Shown: positions 1 through 12,484, counted from the stretch's first letter. The stretch is 64,000 bases of DNA from Ypsolopha sequella (GCA_934047225.1 OW203989.1:7663977-7727976), one strand, 5' to 3'. The notes: generated from the letters alone by a model not told the origin. Translations and numbers: made by a program.

Positions 1-764
1 ATTAAAGCATGTACATCTAAGGACTTTTTTATTTTATTTTAGATTCAAATTAGTTTTAAACAAAAAGTGATGTTACGATCATGTAATACACAGAGAAATA
101 AGTATTTGCTTAGTACAAAAATATAAGTAAAAACATTAGGTTGTAAGTATTATAAAATGTTATTTTCAGGGTTCATTCATTTATATTACTTACAATTTAT
201 CCATAAAAAAATATGTGGTTAAAACGGTAGTCTATTTGGATCTTTGAGCAAAAGTCATTTAAGACTTTGAGTTATCGATTTATCATTTCAGAATTACAAA
301 TTAAGATATACTTAAGTATCAAGTGCAGTGCTTAGATGTGATCAATTGGGCCAGTTTCTCAATTCACTGTTTTTGCGTATTTTAGTAATGATCCAAGTTT
401 TAGCCAATAAAACTATCAGCAGCCTATCTTTTAAATACCGTTTATTTTCTGCTTACTATAAATTTCACTTTATTAAATCGTTTCAAACCCGCTATCAGAA
501 ATCAAAACATACCACAGTCTCAATGAAATTGATTTCAAAACTTGCAAAAATAATGAGGAAGGAATAAAAACCAAAACGGGTTACAATAATTTATAAAAAG
601 TGAAGTAAAATCCATTCAGGATTGGGAAACTACCGTCTTAGTGGGAAACCAAGATATCAAAATCGAATCTATGTTAAAACTTCTAAGTTTGCCCAAATAG
701 ATAGTAGTTTCACTACTTATATATTTCTCTTTGCTTCTACCGACGAAGCTAATTCCATAAGACT
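1..764. other. AT-rich sequence without a recognisable gene
   Basis: I see only short chance reading frames here. None has a recognisable motif, and no splice-linked structure is evident. The right end runs into a LINE reverse-transcriptase fragment. Confidence 0.5.
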
Positions 765-1000
765 CTACGAAGGCATTTGATAATGTAAACCATCAAATAT
801 TATGCAGCAAGTTTGCAGCTTACGGAGTCCATGGTGACCATTGCGTTGGATTATTTCTTACCTCTCCAACAGAAGTGAGTTAGTAGCACTTAAGAGGCAT
901 CTCTATTCTCCCTTATTCATTAAGTCAGGTGTTCCCCAGGGGTCAAATTTGTGCCTGCTGTTTTTCATCCTTTTTACAAATGATTTGATTGCTCGCCTGT
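765..1000 (+). pseudogene. Jockey-type LINE reverse-transcriptase fragment
   Basis: One frame reads TKAFDNVNHQIL, the catalytic-palm block of non-LTR reverse transcriptases. It runs on until a stop near 885. A second overlapping frame then continues RWIISYLSNRSE and SGVPQGSNL, the next conserved blocks. The frame change and the missing YxDD block show a dead 5'- and 3'-truncated copy. The Jockey assignment is by motif style only. Confidence 0.7.
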
Positions 1001-1029
1001 CTAGCCCCTGTTTACTACATGAAGGGTAA

Positions 1030-2100
1030 TGTCACAGAAAATCCAAAATCGAGTAAAATATGGCAACACTATATTTGTATTTATCCTGTATATTTTTATA
1101 TGCATATGATATATGCGTATAAAAACTGTGACAGTCCTCCACAAATGAGGACTTTCTAAAATCTCGTACAGGTTCAAAACAGGGAAGGTCTCTCTGTGTA
1201 AAATAACGTAATAAGGAAAGTCCGTCTATAAAACAAGGAAAGTCCATCTGTCAAATAAATTAAAATGGTAATTCTAAAAGGTTTTGTGTGTAAGCGTCAT
1301 GTCTTTGTCTTTTCGATACACCTCCTGTCCTGTCAAATAAGTTAAATCGTGTATGTAACACTGAATCGACAATATTGTAGAGCACCCCTACACGAGATGA
1401 ATCAGACTTTTTAATCCGTACCTCTATTATAAATGCGAAAGTGTTTTTGTTTGTTTGTCCTTCTGTCACGCAGCAACGGAGCAACGGATCGACGTGATTT
1501 TTTGCTTAGAGGTAGTTTATGGGCCGGAGAGTGCTACGGAGAGTGTAGACAGCTACATTTTATCTCAGGAAAATGCAAACGAAATCAGCGCGGGCGAAGC
1601 CACGAGCAAAGGCTAGCACAAAATATTTTATGCAGTTGCTAACGAGTATCGAGCGAGATGCGAGACCCAAACTACAAAATAACCACTTACAGAATGTTTA
1701 CTCCGCATAACTAGCGAAAACAGGCGCACGCACACATAGACGCATACGTACGCCAATCTCAGAGATACTCGGGTGAATGCCAATACGAAATTCTGCGGCT
1801 TAGTCCACCTAGTTATACTGTTAGTTATCCGAGAACATCATACGTACGCGTCTATGCATGTGTGCGTCTGTTTTCGCTCCGTCGTCGTCGAGTCGGCCTT
1901 CTTGTGTCGAAAATCTGGAGGGAGCCTACTTACTCGTGAAGTTACCTTTGTGTCGGCTCGTGCTAACAAGGAAGTCCCGTACAGTAGCGAAGGTCTAGTA
2001 TACGATGGAACTTGTAGAAAACTAACAAAAATTTACGGGAAGTGTTTTAATCGGGCTCTTATTAAAATAAATTCGACTTGGGAGCATACGGAGCAGCAGA
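1030..2100. repeat. Repeat-derived non-coding sequence with a LINE 3' tail
   Basis: The segment 1420-1640 carries the common lepidopteran LINE tail text (CACGCAGCAACGGAGCAACG, then a GGGATAAAA-like block and GCGCGGGCGAAGCC). Related copies lie at 2490-2580, 6890-7000, 20545-20700 (inverted) and 21060-21090. No host exon is visible. Confidence 0.55.
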
Positions 2101-2106
2101 AGTGTA

Positions 2107-2480
2107 AGAAGTTAAAAAAACCAGCCAAGTGCGAGTCGGACTCGCGCCCAATGGTTCCGTACTATTATCTATAAAAACGGCAAAAAAAAACATGTCTGTT
2201 GTATGGGAGCCCCCTTAAATATTTATTTTATTCTGTTTTTTAGTATTTGTTGTTATAGCGGCAACAGAAATACATCATCTGTAAAAATTTCAACTGTCTA
2301 ACTATCACGGTTCATGAGATACAGCCTGGTGACAGACTGACAGACGGACAGACAGACGGACAGCTGAGTCTTAGTAATAGGGTCCCTTTGGGTACGGAAC
2401 GCTAAAAACCGGCCAAGTGCGAGTCGGACTCACGCACAAAGGGTTCCGTACCACTACACAATACGGGCACGGAACCCTAC
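2107..2480 (+). repeat. Lepidopteran dispersed repeat (GTGCGAGTCGGACTCGC family)
   Basis: The repeat begins with AAGTGCGAGTCGGACTCGCG. It passes through a conserved block containing GTTGTTATAGCGGCAACAG and ends with ACGGACAGACAGACGGACAG and GGTCCCTTTGGGTACGGAAC. A second start of the same repeat follows at 2407. Inverted copies lie at 10555-10760 and 42540-42840. I do not assign a class with confidence; it resembles the 3' part of a retroposon. Confidence 0.7.
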
Positions 2481-2795
2481 AAAAGTGTGTTTGTTGGTTT
2501 GTTGGTTTGTCCTTCTTTCACGCAGCAACGCCAACGGAGCAACGGATCGACGTGAGATATTTTGCATAGATTCAAATTCAAATAGTTTATTTTGCAAATA
2601 CACGTTTCACAAGTCAAAATTATACCTATAAAAATATATGTAATAAAATAATAAATGTAAATGAACTAGATTAAAGGTTTATTTAATTTATGTAGCAACT
2701 AGCTGATGCCCGCGACTTCGTCCGCGTGGAAGAAGATAACGCGGCCACAGTAGGATTCCCGCAGTAGAAAGTATCCAGTTTTTAGTTAGATAATA

Positions 2796-3246
2796 AAGCC
2801 GATTCTGAAGGCTTTAATTTTAGTTTTAGTGCTGTCAAGACTTGAATTTGTCCAAAGTAATTTAGCTTCTGTTCTTCACACTTATGAACTATTTTGCAAT
2901 GATGAAAATTTAGTTTTGACAGCACTAAAACTAAAATTAAAGCCTTTAGAATCGGCTACATTAAAGCAGATTCTGAAGGCTTTAATTTTAGTTTTAGTAC
3001 TGTCAATACTTAAAATTTTCCAAAGTAATTTAGCTTCTGTTCTTAACACCTAACTACTATTTTGCAGGGTAGAACTTTTGATATGATAGCAATAAAAATA
3101 AAATTAAAGCCTTCAGAATCGGCTACAATAAAGCCGATTCTTAAGGCTTTAATTTTAGCTTAAGAGCTAGGATTAGAAGCTAAATTTCTTTGGAAAATTT
3201 TAAGCTTTGACAGCACTAAAACTAAAATTCAGAATTGGCTTTATTA
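2796..3246. repeat. Alternating inverted tandem repeat (three hairpin units)
   Basis: The words GATTCTGAAGGCTTTAATTT and its complement AAATTAAAGCCTTCAGAATC alternate about every 70-80 bp, giving roughly three head-to-tail hairpins of about 150 bp each. The arms also contain TTAGTTTTAGTGCTGTCAA and its complement. Confidence 0.8.
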
Positions 3247-3249
3247 AGT

Positions 3250-5640
3250 TATTGAAAAGTGATCTTCCTTCCTTCTTTAATTGTAATTAATGCCTCACTG
3301 TTGAGGATCGAACAGTGGTAACCATACCAAAACTCGTTGAGTAGTTTTTGTGTGATGCATAAAGTACCGACAAAAATACCGAAAAAATAAAATTGTATCA
3401 GTATCCTACACCGCAATTTTTTTTTTTTGGTATATCATCTATGTATAGACAGATAGACACGGTTCTATTACAGTTTTTAATAATATTTTAAATACTCACT
3501 TAACTTTACAATTTTCAGTTATTATAGTGGTAAAAAAATATTTATTTATTATAACTGTTAAAATTTATTGAAAAAGGCGTTACTTTGCGGAAGTCAATCA
3601 TGAATTTGGGGGTATATTAATAATAGCTTCTGCCGGCGGCTTCGCCCGCGTGGCCTTCAGGAAACATTTTTTTCAGAAACAAATATTATAAGTGCTCTCA
3701 CTCCCTCTGGGAGTCAAGGTGTAGTGCTCAGGCTTTGGCCTCGCTAGAGTGCCAAATACGGGGACTCACCGATCAAAGTTTTTCCGAAAATATGTCAAAA
3801 TCCCTATCAGTTGTCAAAAAATGTCAAATTTGAATACGGCAGCGTAATCGGCGACCCCAAATGCCCCTTGATACCGAGTTTCATGCAAATCGGAATACTT
3901 TTTTGGACCTGTCAAAAAACTGTCAAAACCTGTCAAATTCAATTATTTTTTTTTGGTCATATAGCTCCAGCTTGACCTATCACTATAGTTGAAACCCGAA
4001 CTCCTTACAATTAGCTGTTCGGGAGATATGGCCCATCAAAATTTTGGCAATTTTTTTTTCGACTTTTTTTTAACGTCTTCTAGATCTCGCCGAGGCCTTT
4101 TCTTAGTGTACCATGAACATGGATCTAGCATCAACCGTTTGGGAGATACGGACCTGTAAAGTTTTTACACTTTTGGCAGGTAGATCACGTCGAGACCTTT
4201 TCCTAAACACCCATGGTACATGGGTCTACCTCCAGCCGTTTGGGAGATACAGGCCGTCAAAGTTTTGACATTAAAAAATAAACTTGTTTTGGCACCCCAT
4301 GGTCCAACCCTTAGAGATGTACCACCTTTCGTTCCAAAGATATTTTGCTGGGATATGGATAGATTTAGATAGATAGATAGATAGAAATATAGATAGATAT
4401 ATAAATTGTGGATATATAGATAGATAGATACCTCAAAAGAAAAAATGGAACCCTAAAAGGATCACTTGTGTGGCTGTCTGTTTGTCCGTCTGTAACAGCC
4501 GATTTGCTCTGGTACACATACTTTCAAGAACTTTCATGTCCACTATATTAAATTTCAAAATCGATGCCATTTTCGTAATTAACGTCCCAAAAAACCATAA
4601 AAACGACACCCATATTGATATTTACACATTTTAACATTTCAACCCCATCGCACCCCAACAGAGGATGATGGTATTTCACGTCCACTACATTGGATTTAGA
4701 AATCGTTGTTGTTTTCGTAATCAGCGACCCGATAAACCATCCAAACGATACCCATGTTGATTTTCAGACTTTGTCACCCCATTTCCCCCTTTTAGGGGTT
4801 GAATCCTGAAAAAACCTGAAACACATGTTTACCCATTTATGTACTGTATTTATGTATAAACAGTACTCCCTGTGAAGTCTCGAATAAAATAGTCTAACTA
4901 ATCTTGTTTCCCCATACAAAATTTGGACACCCGTTTCACCCCCTTAGAGGCGGAATTTTGATATAAGGTATCTATATGCAAAATTTCAAGTCTATAAGAC
5001 CAGCGGTTTAGGTTGTGAGTTGATATATGAGTCAGTCAGTCAGTCAGTCAGTCAGTCAGTCAGTCAGTCAGTCAGTCAGGACTTTATATTTTATACATAC
5101 AGATACTAAAATTTGATACGTTACATACACCCAAAGCTTTCTTGTTTTATTTTAACACTCATTCGTGACGTCTATAGGCCTTTAACGCTCAAAATTATTA
5201 TATGCTATGTAACTTTTTAAAACCTACCCGCTAAGATAAAATTATATTATGAACATTTAATTTAACATAAAACTTAACTATGTATTAACTTACATTAATC
5301 AATTTACTTATGTGGTAGATTGTAATAGCACCGCAAACAAACCCCTAATGGTTTAAGTGGTGTATATTTGAAATATGTTTGTGCAACTGTATGTATGTAA
5401 ATAAAAAAAAAAAAAACTGTAAATTCCTGGAATCGATATTTATTTGACGATTACTTTTTTTCCGTCGTTCGATTTTAATGAAATAAAGCCTATATTCTAA
5501 TCCAAATTGAGCCCCGTCCAACTGTGAAAACTACATCAAAATCCGTTCAGTAGTTTCGGAGATGTGCGCGAACAAACAAACAGATAGACAGACAGAAAAT
5601 AATTCTAAAAATCACTGATTTGTGTTCTATTGCTCTTATT
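3250..5640. repeat. Non-coding repeat block with two microsatellites
   Basis: There is no long reading frame. The block holds a TTCTGCCGGCGGCTTCGCCC start (3630) typical of lepidopteran retroposons and repeated 'TTGGGAGATA' and 'CTGTCAAAA' words. It also has a (TAGA)n microsatellite at about 4354-4432 and a clean (CAGT)n tract at 5031-5079, which together look like the tail region of decayed LINEs. Confidence 0.55.
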
Positions 5641-5699
5641 TATTCACCCCCTTTCTATTTTTATTACTTTTGTCCAATGTACAGACACAGCCGGTTCTA

Positions 5700-6870
5700 C
5701 TCTTTTATTATATGTATTGATGATGATATTGATTGATTGATTGATATGATATATATACGATTAAAATGATAGGTAAAATATATATTATACAAGGTGAAAT
5801 CCAATCAACCGCCCGAACCCATACCGGAGAACCGGGCAGGGACCAGGAACAAGGTTCAATGTTCACCAACCGAGCCCTCAGCACGAAACCAGAGGCGGCC
5901 GACCAAATCCCATCCTATATGTATACTATATACTAATAGGTTACTCCGCCCATTCGATTAGTCTTGCTAAGAAGAAGGGCAAGAAACTTAGCAAGATCAT
6001 GTCTTTTTTTTTACATAAAACTTATACTATACAAATGACTTATGTCTACTTTAACTAAGGGATAAGAAAATACAAGACAGCAGGAATTCGGATAATGAAA
6101 AAAAGAAAAACAAAGAAAAATCTTTGTCTACCTGTCTCATATAGTCTAATTCCTTTTACAGTCTGTAATTAATTAATGTCAACTCGTTAGAGGAATCATA
6201 AATTAGGAAATTATACTAGGTACTTAATTAAATTATAAACTACTATCATGACAAATATCATTATCACTGTAACACCATGCTTCACCGTCATCCAAATATT
6301 CATTTATTTTATAATATGCCTTTTTCAGTAATCCCTGCTTAATATACCGTTTAAACTTATTAGCTGACAAAGTAAGGACCTCCTTTGGAAGTTTATTGTA
6401 AAATCTTATACCATGTCGTACGAAAGAGGTAGTCATTGGAAAAGCCAGTTTATGTTTATTTCTGATTCCTTTACAGTGTTGCTCGCCAATCCTTAGGAAA
6501 GACTCAATATAAGAACTTGGTAAATAAATTCACAAGGAACAGTTAATATATGAATTTCTTTAAATTTTTCTCTTAATGAATCCCGATGCTTTATATTATA
6601 AATTGTCCGAATTGCTCTCTTTTGCAAAACAAAGACTGCGACTATATCCGCGGCTCTACCCCAGAACAGCATTCCGTATGACATGATGGTGTGAAAGTAA
6701 CTAAAATAGACTAATCTAGCAGTATCTACGTCAGTAATTTGCCTTATGCGTCTAATAGCGTATGCGGCTGAAGTAAGTCTACAACAGAGGGCTTCTATAT
6801 GGGGACTCCACTGAAGACGAGAGTCTATCGTAATGCCTAAAAACTTAGTTTCGTTAACTTACTCCAGATT
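5700..6870 (-). pseudogene. Truncated Jockey-like LINE, RT C-terminus and 3' UTR
   Basis: On the minus strand the reading runs from about 6870 to 6233 with interruptions. It contains SYGMLFWGRAADI and VLQKRAIRTIYNI (6684-6493), then RHGIRFYNKLPKEV and NKFKRYIK (6436-6233). This is the C-terminal signature of a common insect non-LTR reverse transcriptase. Below 6233 lies its probable 3' UTR, ending near a TTGATTGATTGAT tract at 5720-5745. A plus-strand copy of the 3' UTR text CATGATCTTGCTAAGTTTCT lies at about 29205. Confidence 0.75.
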
Positions 6871-6999
6871 GGACCCCTGCAAAAGCAATATAAATATAAA
6901 GCTATAGAAATAGTTTATGGGTCGAAGAGTGACATACACTACTTTTTATCCCGGAAAAAATGTAAACTAAATCAGCGCAGGCGAAACCCAGTTATGATT

Positions 7000-8545
7000 A
7001 TATTTACGATCTGAGTATATTGTCTTTACCTGAAATGACAACACTGATAAAACGAAGTGATTATATTGTCTTTGAACACTAACGTTTTCAAAGACAATAT
7101 GTAGGTACTATATTCTTTGACATTAACACTACTTCAACTTTCAATTTTCAATTTTCATCATGATTTTCATGATTCTAATGAAATCAATGTATTTATGACA
7201 AATAAAACTGGATTTTTATTGTAAAGAACAAATTGTTTCATATGTTCTTGTGTCTCAAAAATTCATAGGAGAAGCAAAAGGAGTAGACAAATATACAGAA
7301 ATGGGAGAATGTAAGTACATAACCTTGATTTTTTTTGTGTTCGTTCTTTCAATCTATATCGATAATTCAGGGACCCTGGTTTTTGAATTGCCTGTTTGGT
7401 ACCATTGTAATGGTGATGACCCATGCGTTGCTGGCAGCGCTTATGATGGCCGAAAGCGCAGCTCCAGGCCAACACAGTGCGGTCAGCATTGCAGCCCTTG
7501 ATGGATAAGCTGGAATAAATCCGAGACCGAAGGCCCTTATAGCGCGGACAGGACAGCATGGGCTGCAATAGCGTAGCTAAGCCGAAGTCCAGGCCATCAT
7601 AGCGTTAAGCAACGCATTCATTACGGACGAAGGCTAGTATATGTATAGAACTTTACTCAAAAATGCTTGTATGTGTTTGCTTTATTTCCCCTGTAATCTT
7701 TACGTAAACACATATTACCATGATTTTGTTCATATTTTTTGATCCACCAGTTTTGGAGATAAGGGGGGGGGTTACAATTTTTTATGGTTTTTCAAGGATT
7801 TCTCGAAATAGATGCAACTAAATATAACTAAACTATATATTTTTACAATCAACTTTTTAATACCTACCTACAATTTGATAACCATATTGTATTTTTATTT
7901 AAAGAAAAAATTATTTAGTTTACTTTTTTCATATTTTTCGGAGAATTATTCAGTTTCGGAGATAAGGGGGGGGGGGACATACATATTTTTGTGGTTTCTT
8001 AAAGATTTCTCGACGAAACTAGTGGCAGTAAATATAGATATAATTTGATATCCATATTGTATTTTTAGGATAATATTTTTTATTTTTCTCAATTTATTTT
8101 GGAAATATTTTGAACAATTTCAAATTTTTCATTATATTTTTTACACCATGATATGTGGGCAAGTTAATTCTATTTTTGTGCCAAATTTCATGTCTTTATC
8201 TTTAACGCTGCTAAAGTTATGAGGCTGTGACATACGGACGGACGGACAACGGAGTCTCACCATAAAGGTTCCTTTTGTACCTTTTAGGTACGGAACCCAG
8301 AATTTCGAAAAGTTTCGACCACCCCATGCGAATAGCACAGGGTTTCCAGGGTTGCAAACTTGGGTATAAACTACTCATAGGGGACCTAACAACATACAAA
8401 AAAGTCGTAGTTACATGCGCGTTTGCGATGTTTGATGTCGATAATGACTAGGTTAATTAGTCACCCTCTGGGAGACAGGCGTGCCACTGACAGGCGTGAC
8501 TGGAGGGCCACACTGAGAGAGGTAGTTAAAATGTAGGGTATTACG
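7000..8545. repeat. Repeat-rich non-coding block
   Basis: The block contains a GC-rich dispersed repeat (about 7400-7625). Two diverged copies of a unit with TTTCGGAGATAAGGGGGGGG follow at 7750 and 7950, then a retroposon 3' part with GTGACATACGGACGGACGGA and GGTACGGAACCC (8140-8300). Related text recurs at 10920-11155. I see no host gene. Confidence 0.5.
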
Positions 8546-8548
8546 TCT

Positions 8549-10131
8549 GAATGGGCCAGATTGAATGGGGCGTGGCACATTCGGACGTAAACTGAAATCG
8601 ACTATTCGAATTGGGTGGTCATAAAAATTTCAATGTAATATTAATTATTAAGTACAGTCACCTACAAAAGTGGAGTCACACCGCAGGGGAATTCGCGTAG
8701 CTTAATTAAAAAAAGTTTTTTCTTAAATTTTTTTTTTAGAGAATTTACGCGCTTTTAGATTATAGTTTTCAATATTATGGTATTTAAATTAGTCATTATT
8801 TATTTATGATTTTTTAAAGAATTTCCGGATGTTACGTCACATGACTCCTTTTAGGCCTGACACTGAATGCGGACTTTTGCCTTGCTTGTAAAAAAAAAAT
8901 CTGTCATCCACAGAGTACTATATTGCTACATCTGGCAATAAAAAATCAAACAACAAAAACAACAACAACAACAACAACAACGAAACTATGTTGAGTGTTA
9001 CCAACGTCTGCAAAAAAAACCCTAAACTGTACTTTGTCAGTCACAAGAGGTGCCTATTAATCACGTGACGTATATTTGGCTGAAATTTAACGCCCTACCA
9101 TCTCGGTTATTAAATTTTAAAAGGCAAATAAACTAGTAGTTCGCCCCGAACTATGAACTCGCGATTCGATCTTGACCGATTTGGCTCGAACTTAAAAATT
9201 CAAATTTCATGACGTTCCGATCAACGATACTCGAGTTATGGTCGGACAAACACACAACAGTTCATACATACATACAAACATACATAATTATATTTGGTAT
9301 CTCTCATGTATGATTGTCAATATTAATCCATCACAGAAATTGTTGTCATCAAAAATTATATTTATTTTAATAATGCATTACTTCATAACAAATAAAATTA
9401 ACCGATCAATCTGGGATTTCGTAACAAGACAGCAACACTTACTGCGTTCAGTTATGTTTATACTGTGACCCAGACATGGACTTCATGTTCTGTTCTGTGA
9501 CTCTGACAGTAATATTTTTTAACTTGATGGCAAGCGACACATTTCTATACAGCCTTCAGTCAAGTGACGTCACACGAAGGTCAAATGAAAGTTGCAAGCT
9601 TTTTCGTAAAAATATTCATCATCATGAGGTTTTTCAGAACGAAAGTTCTAAAATACGGCTTATTAAACATAAATCTCGAAATGGTTTTCGAATTAACACA
9701 CCTTAACATATTTTAATCTATGCGAATTATAGTCTGATATAACTATTTATAAGTTCTTACCGCAAAGTGTTTTATCACAACGCTCCACACGAGCCAGACT
9801 GTTGCAAAAACTACAGTGAAAAATAAATGCTTTTCGCTAGTCCTCTGACGTCACAGATAAGCAGTTCTACAAGAATTCTACCTGAGATCGTGCAAACCGG
9901 GTTATGATGATCTGTTTCTGTCATGTTTCTGTGCGTATTTGATTTCAACCAAGTAAATATATAATTAGTGTAGAGTAAATCTTACTGATATAGTGATAAA
10001 AAATAATATTGCCAACTGTTCATGTATTCTGTAAGTGACAGTACCGTTTAAAAATTTTACGACCGCCCCATTCGAACGTAGTCGATTTCAGTTTACGTCC
10101 GAATGTGCCACGCCCCATTCAATCTGGCCCA
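8549..10131. mobile_element. Terminal-inverted-repeat element, about 1.6 kb, non-coding
   Basis: The left end (GGGCCAGATTGAATGGGGCG at 8549) and the right end (its complement, ending at 10131) form an inverted repeat of about 75-80 bp, also containing ATTCGGACGTAAACTGAAAT. No transposase frame lies between, so it would be non-autonomous. The interior includes an (AAC)n tract near 8945-8980 and a segment (9520-9710) that also occurs inverted at about 35535-35735. No clear target duplication could be read. Confidence 0.65.
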
Positions 10132-10153
10132 AATGTAAAATTTAACTGTCAAA

Positions 10154-10214
10154 ATGAATTTTACTTTTCTGACAAGGTTTATTGAACGACTTCGAGCTGT
10201 TCGTTTTCACTCAG
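10154..10214 (+). CDS. Four-helix membrane protein, exon 1 (predicted)
   Basis: The ATG at 10154 opens 20 codons (MNFTFLTRFIERLRAV...) and one extra base before a CAG|GTGGTT donor. Phase 1 joins exactly to the TC at the start of the next exon, giving a Val codon. The donor is weak, so this exon is the least certain part of the gene. The ATG lies 22 bp after the end of an inverted-repeat element. Confidence 0.45.
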
Positions 10215-10304
10215 GTGGTTGTGGAACGGTTGACAGTTAATTTTTACCTTCAGGAACGCTGCCTTACAATATAGTTGATGATCCTTTACTTTCCTTTATT
10301 ACAG

Positions 10305-10375
10305 TCAAAGTGCCACGAGACGATTTAATTGGACTACTTCATTACAAAATATTTCTGATAAAATTTGCTGAATTT
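10305..10375 (+). CDS. Four-helix membrane protein, exon 2
   Basis: This exon sits between TTATTACAG and a strong GTAAGT donor. It reads KVPRDDLIGLLHYKIFLIKF and then AEF, leaving phase 0. The hydrophobic run at its end continues into the first residues of the next exon to form membrane segment 1, which supports the junction. Confidence 0.6.
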
Positions 10376-11335
10376 GTAAGTATGATTATTTTACTAATCG
10401 ACTTAAAAAAAGGGGTTATCAATTCGACACGTATGTATGTATTATTATTGGAAATGCAATATATCAAGACTTCTAAACAAATGTACAAAGTTTTATAGGT
10501 GTATGTATGTATGTTTGTATGTATGTATCTTTGTCCACGCATTTCTCCGTTTTTAGGGTTCCGTACCCAAAGGGTAACCAATGGGACCCTATTACTAAGA
10601 CTCCGCTGTCCGTCTGTCTGTCCGTCTGTCACCAGGCTGTATCTAATGAACCGTGATAGATAGACAGTTGAAATTTTCACAGATGATGTATTTCTGTTGC
10701 CGCTATAACAACAAATACTAAAAAACAGAATATTTAAAAAAAAAAAAATTAAGTTATGGGAATTCATGCGGTACCCATTTCTCGAGCTTTTTCATTTTTC
10801 CAATTTCTTTCAAGTTAATTAAAATTGTTTTGTCGCTCACGCCAAAGCCTGCCGCTAACTCTGACGTGGTTTGCGATGGATCTACTTCCACGATCACCGT
10901 TATACGTTTTACAATCAGCTTTTTATATCTACAATTTGGTAAAAATATTGTATTTTTAGGATATTTTTCTCACTTTTGTTTTGGAAATATTTAACAATTT
11001 CAAAATTTTCATATTTTTTTTTACACCGTGATATGTGATCAAATCAATGCTATTTTTGTGCCAAATTTCATCTTAAGTTATGAGGCTGTGACATACGGAC
11101 GGACGAACGGACAACGGAGTCTCACCAAAAAGGTACTACGGAACCCTAAAAAAGTCGGCAAGAGTGTTATCAGAATACCCCTATATAAAACTATTATTTC
11201 ATAATTTTGAGTTAATTTCTTTTTGAAGTCGGTTAAATATTTTTTAAATTACTATTAATTGTTTTATTATATTAAAGCAGAAAATATGAAATATTATTAT
11301 TAATTAATTAATGTTTTTTGTGTTTTTTGTTGCAG
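10376..11335 (+). other. Intron 2 of the four-helix gene, repeat-filled
   Basis: The intron holds a minus-strand copy of the GTGCGAGTCGGACTCGC-family repeat (about 10555-10760). It also holds a retroposon 3' segment at 10920-11155 that resembles 8040-8300. Confidence 0.5.
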
Positions 11336-11674
11336 GGAGTGGCGTTGTTCATAATTATTATACCGACTTTCATTAAAAAAAGACTAAAAGGGCACATGTA
11401 TTGTATCTCCACCGGCCCTGTTTTAATAATATCTGTTATGTTCTTAATACTTTATATCAAAAAAAAAGTTCCCACGTTTATGGAAAAATTGTACCTGTTT
11501 TTTCAAATTTTGTTTAGTTTCGGTGGCTTTATTCAATGTTTTATTTTAAACCTTGATAACGCCCTGTATGTTTGGGTTATTTATGCTGTTTCTTATTTTA
11601 TTTTAATGACAGTGTTAATGATAGATTTGTTGTTTATCGCTAACGAAAGGGGTTGCACATTTAGCTGCGCATGA
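11336..11674 (+). CDS. Four-helix membrane protein, last exon
   Basis: This exon follows TTTTTTGTTGCAG and is open to the TGA at 11672-11674. It supplies 112 of the predicted 156 residues. Four hydrophobic segments are visible: GVALFIIIIPTF (with the end of exon 2), GPVLIISVMFLILYI, LYLFFQILFSFGGFI and VWVIYAVSYFILMTVLM. Short Lys/Arg-rich loops (KKRLKGH, KKKV) separate them. The layout resembles small four-pass (MARVEL-like or tetraspan) proteins, but I do not recognise the family and assign no function. An ATTAAA about 40 nt after the stop could serve for polyadenylation. Confidence 0.6.
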   Translation, partial: GVALFIIIIPTFIKKRLKGHMYCISTGPVLIISVMFLILYIKKKVPTFMEKLYLFFQILFSFGGFIQCFILNLDNALYVWVIYAVSYFILMTVLMIDLLFIANERGCTFSCA

Positions 11675-11810
11675 GCGTATCACAAGAAAATTAGAAAACA
11701 TAAATATTGCTCAAAATTAAAATTATAATATGTTACATATGTCAGTCGTAATTTTATTTTTAAACTAGTTTTTCTAGCCTCTTCCTAGCGTCGTCGTCCG
11801 GAAATTTATA

Positions 11811-12000
11811 TTATACAAAGGGACTTTTTGATCATCGTCCAAATTCATACTGGAGGCTTGGTACGTGATCAGCATCATGAATCGATAGCAAATTTTGTAA
11901 AACTCGTATAATGAAATTTCGACTTCCCATAGTAATTCACTCAGGACTGGGAGTCGAAATTTCATTTTATGAATTTTACAAAAATCGTTATTAATTTATA
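11811..12000. mobile_element. Partial copy of the 262-bp palindromic MITE
   Basis: It contains GACTTTTTGATCATCGTCC and GAAATTTCGACTTCCCATAG in the order seen in the full 262-bp copies. The right terminal arm is missing. Confidence 0.75.
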
Positions 12001-12105
12001 TTATAACTTATTGATAAATTTATTTCTCTTAAACGGTATGTTTAAAAATTATGAATAATATATACCTACATCGTTTGTTAAACTATAAAGAACAGCATCA
12101 AAATA

Positions 12106-12367
12106 CAAGGTAACTTTTTGATCATCGTCCAAATTCATACTGGAGGCTTGATAAGTGATCAGTATCTTGGATCAGTAACAATTTTTGTGAAATTTGTAAA
12201 ATGAAATTTCGGCTTCCCATAGAAATTCACTTCCAGTTCCGAGTGAATCACTATGGGGAGTCGAAATATCATTTTGCGAATTTCACCAAAATTGTTATTG
12301 ATCCATGATACTGATCACTTACCAAGCCACCAGTATGAATTTGGATGATGATCAAAAAGTCACCTTG
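12106..12367. mobile_element. 262-bp palindromic MITE with TA flanks (copy 1)
   Basis: The element runs from CAAGGTAACTTTTTGATC to its complement GATCAAAAAGTCACCTTG and is flanked by TA on both sides. Nearly its whole length folds on itself. The TA target and terminal sequence suggest a non-autonomous Tc1/mariner-superfamily element. Copies 2 and 3 (19216-19477 and 32460-32721) have exactly the same length. Confidence 0.85.
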
Positions 12368-12484
12368 TATTGTTCAAATACAAGCTGGTTTTAGACAAAA
12401 ATTAAGTGAAATTGTTTATTGCTTTGAAACCACTGTTTGTATGGCTCTTGCACTTAAATACGTGGAAATCTTTGTTTAGAAAAA

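Noticed and set aside
5031..5079. Regular CAGT repeats that could suggest a repeat array such as CRISPR
   Set aside because: It is an uninterrupted 4-bp microsatellite without spacers, in a eukaryotic LINE-tail context.
7250..7320. Possible short exon (FIGEAKGVDKYTEMGE before GTAAGTAC)
   Set aside because: There is only a donor-like sequence. I found no partner exon, acceptor support or homology.
10342..10767. Open frame of 141 codons on the minus strand
   Set aside because: Most of it lies in a dispersed repeat and overlaps exon 2 of the four-helix gene in antisense.
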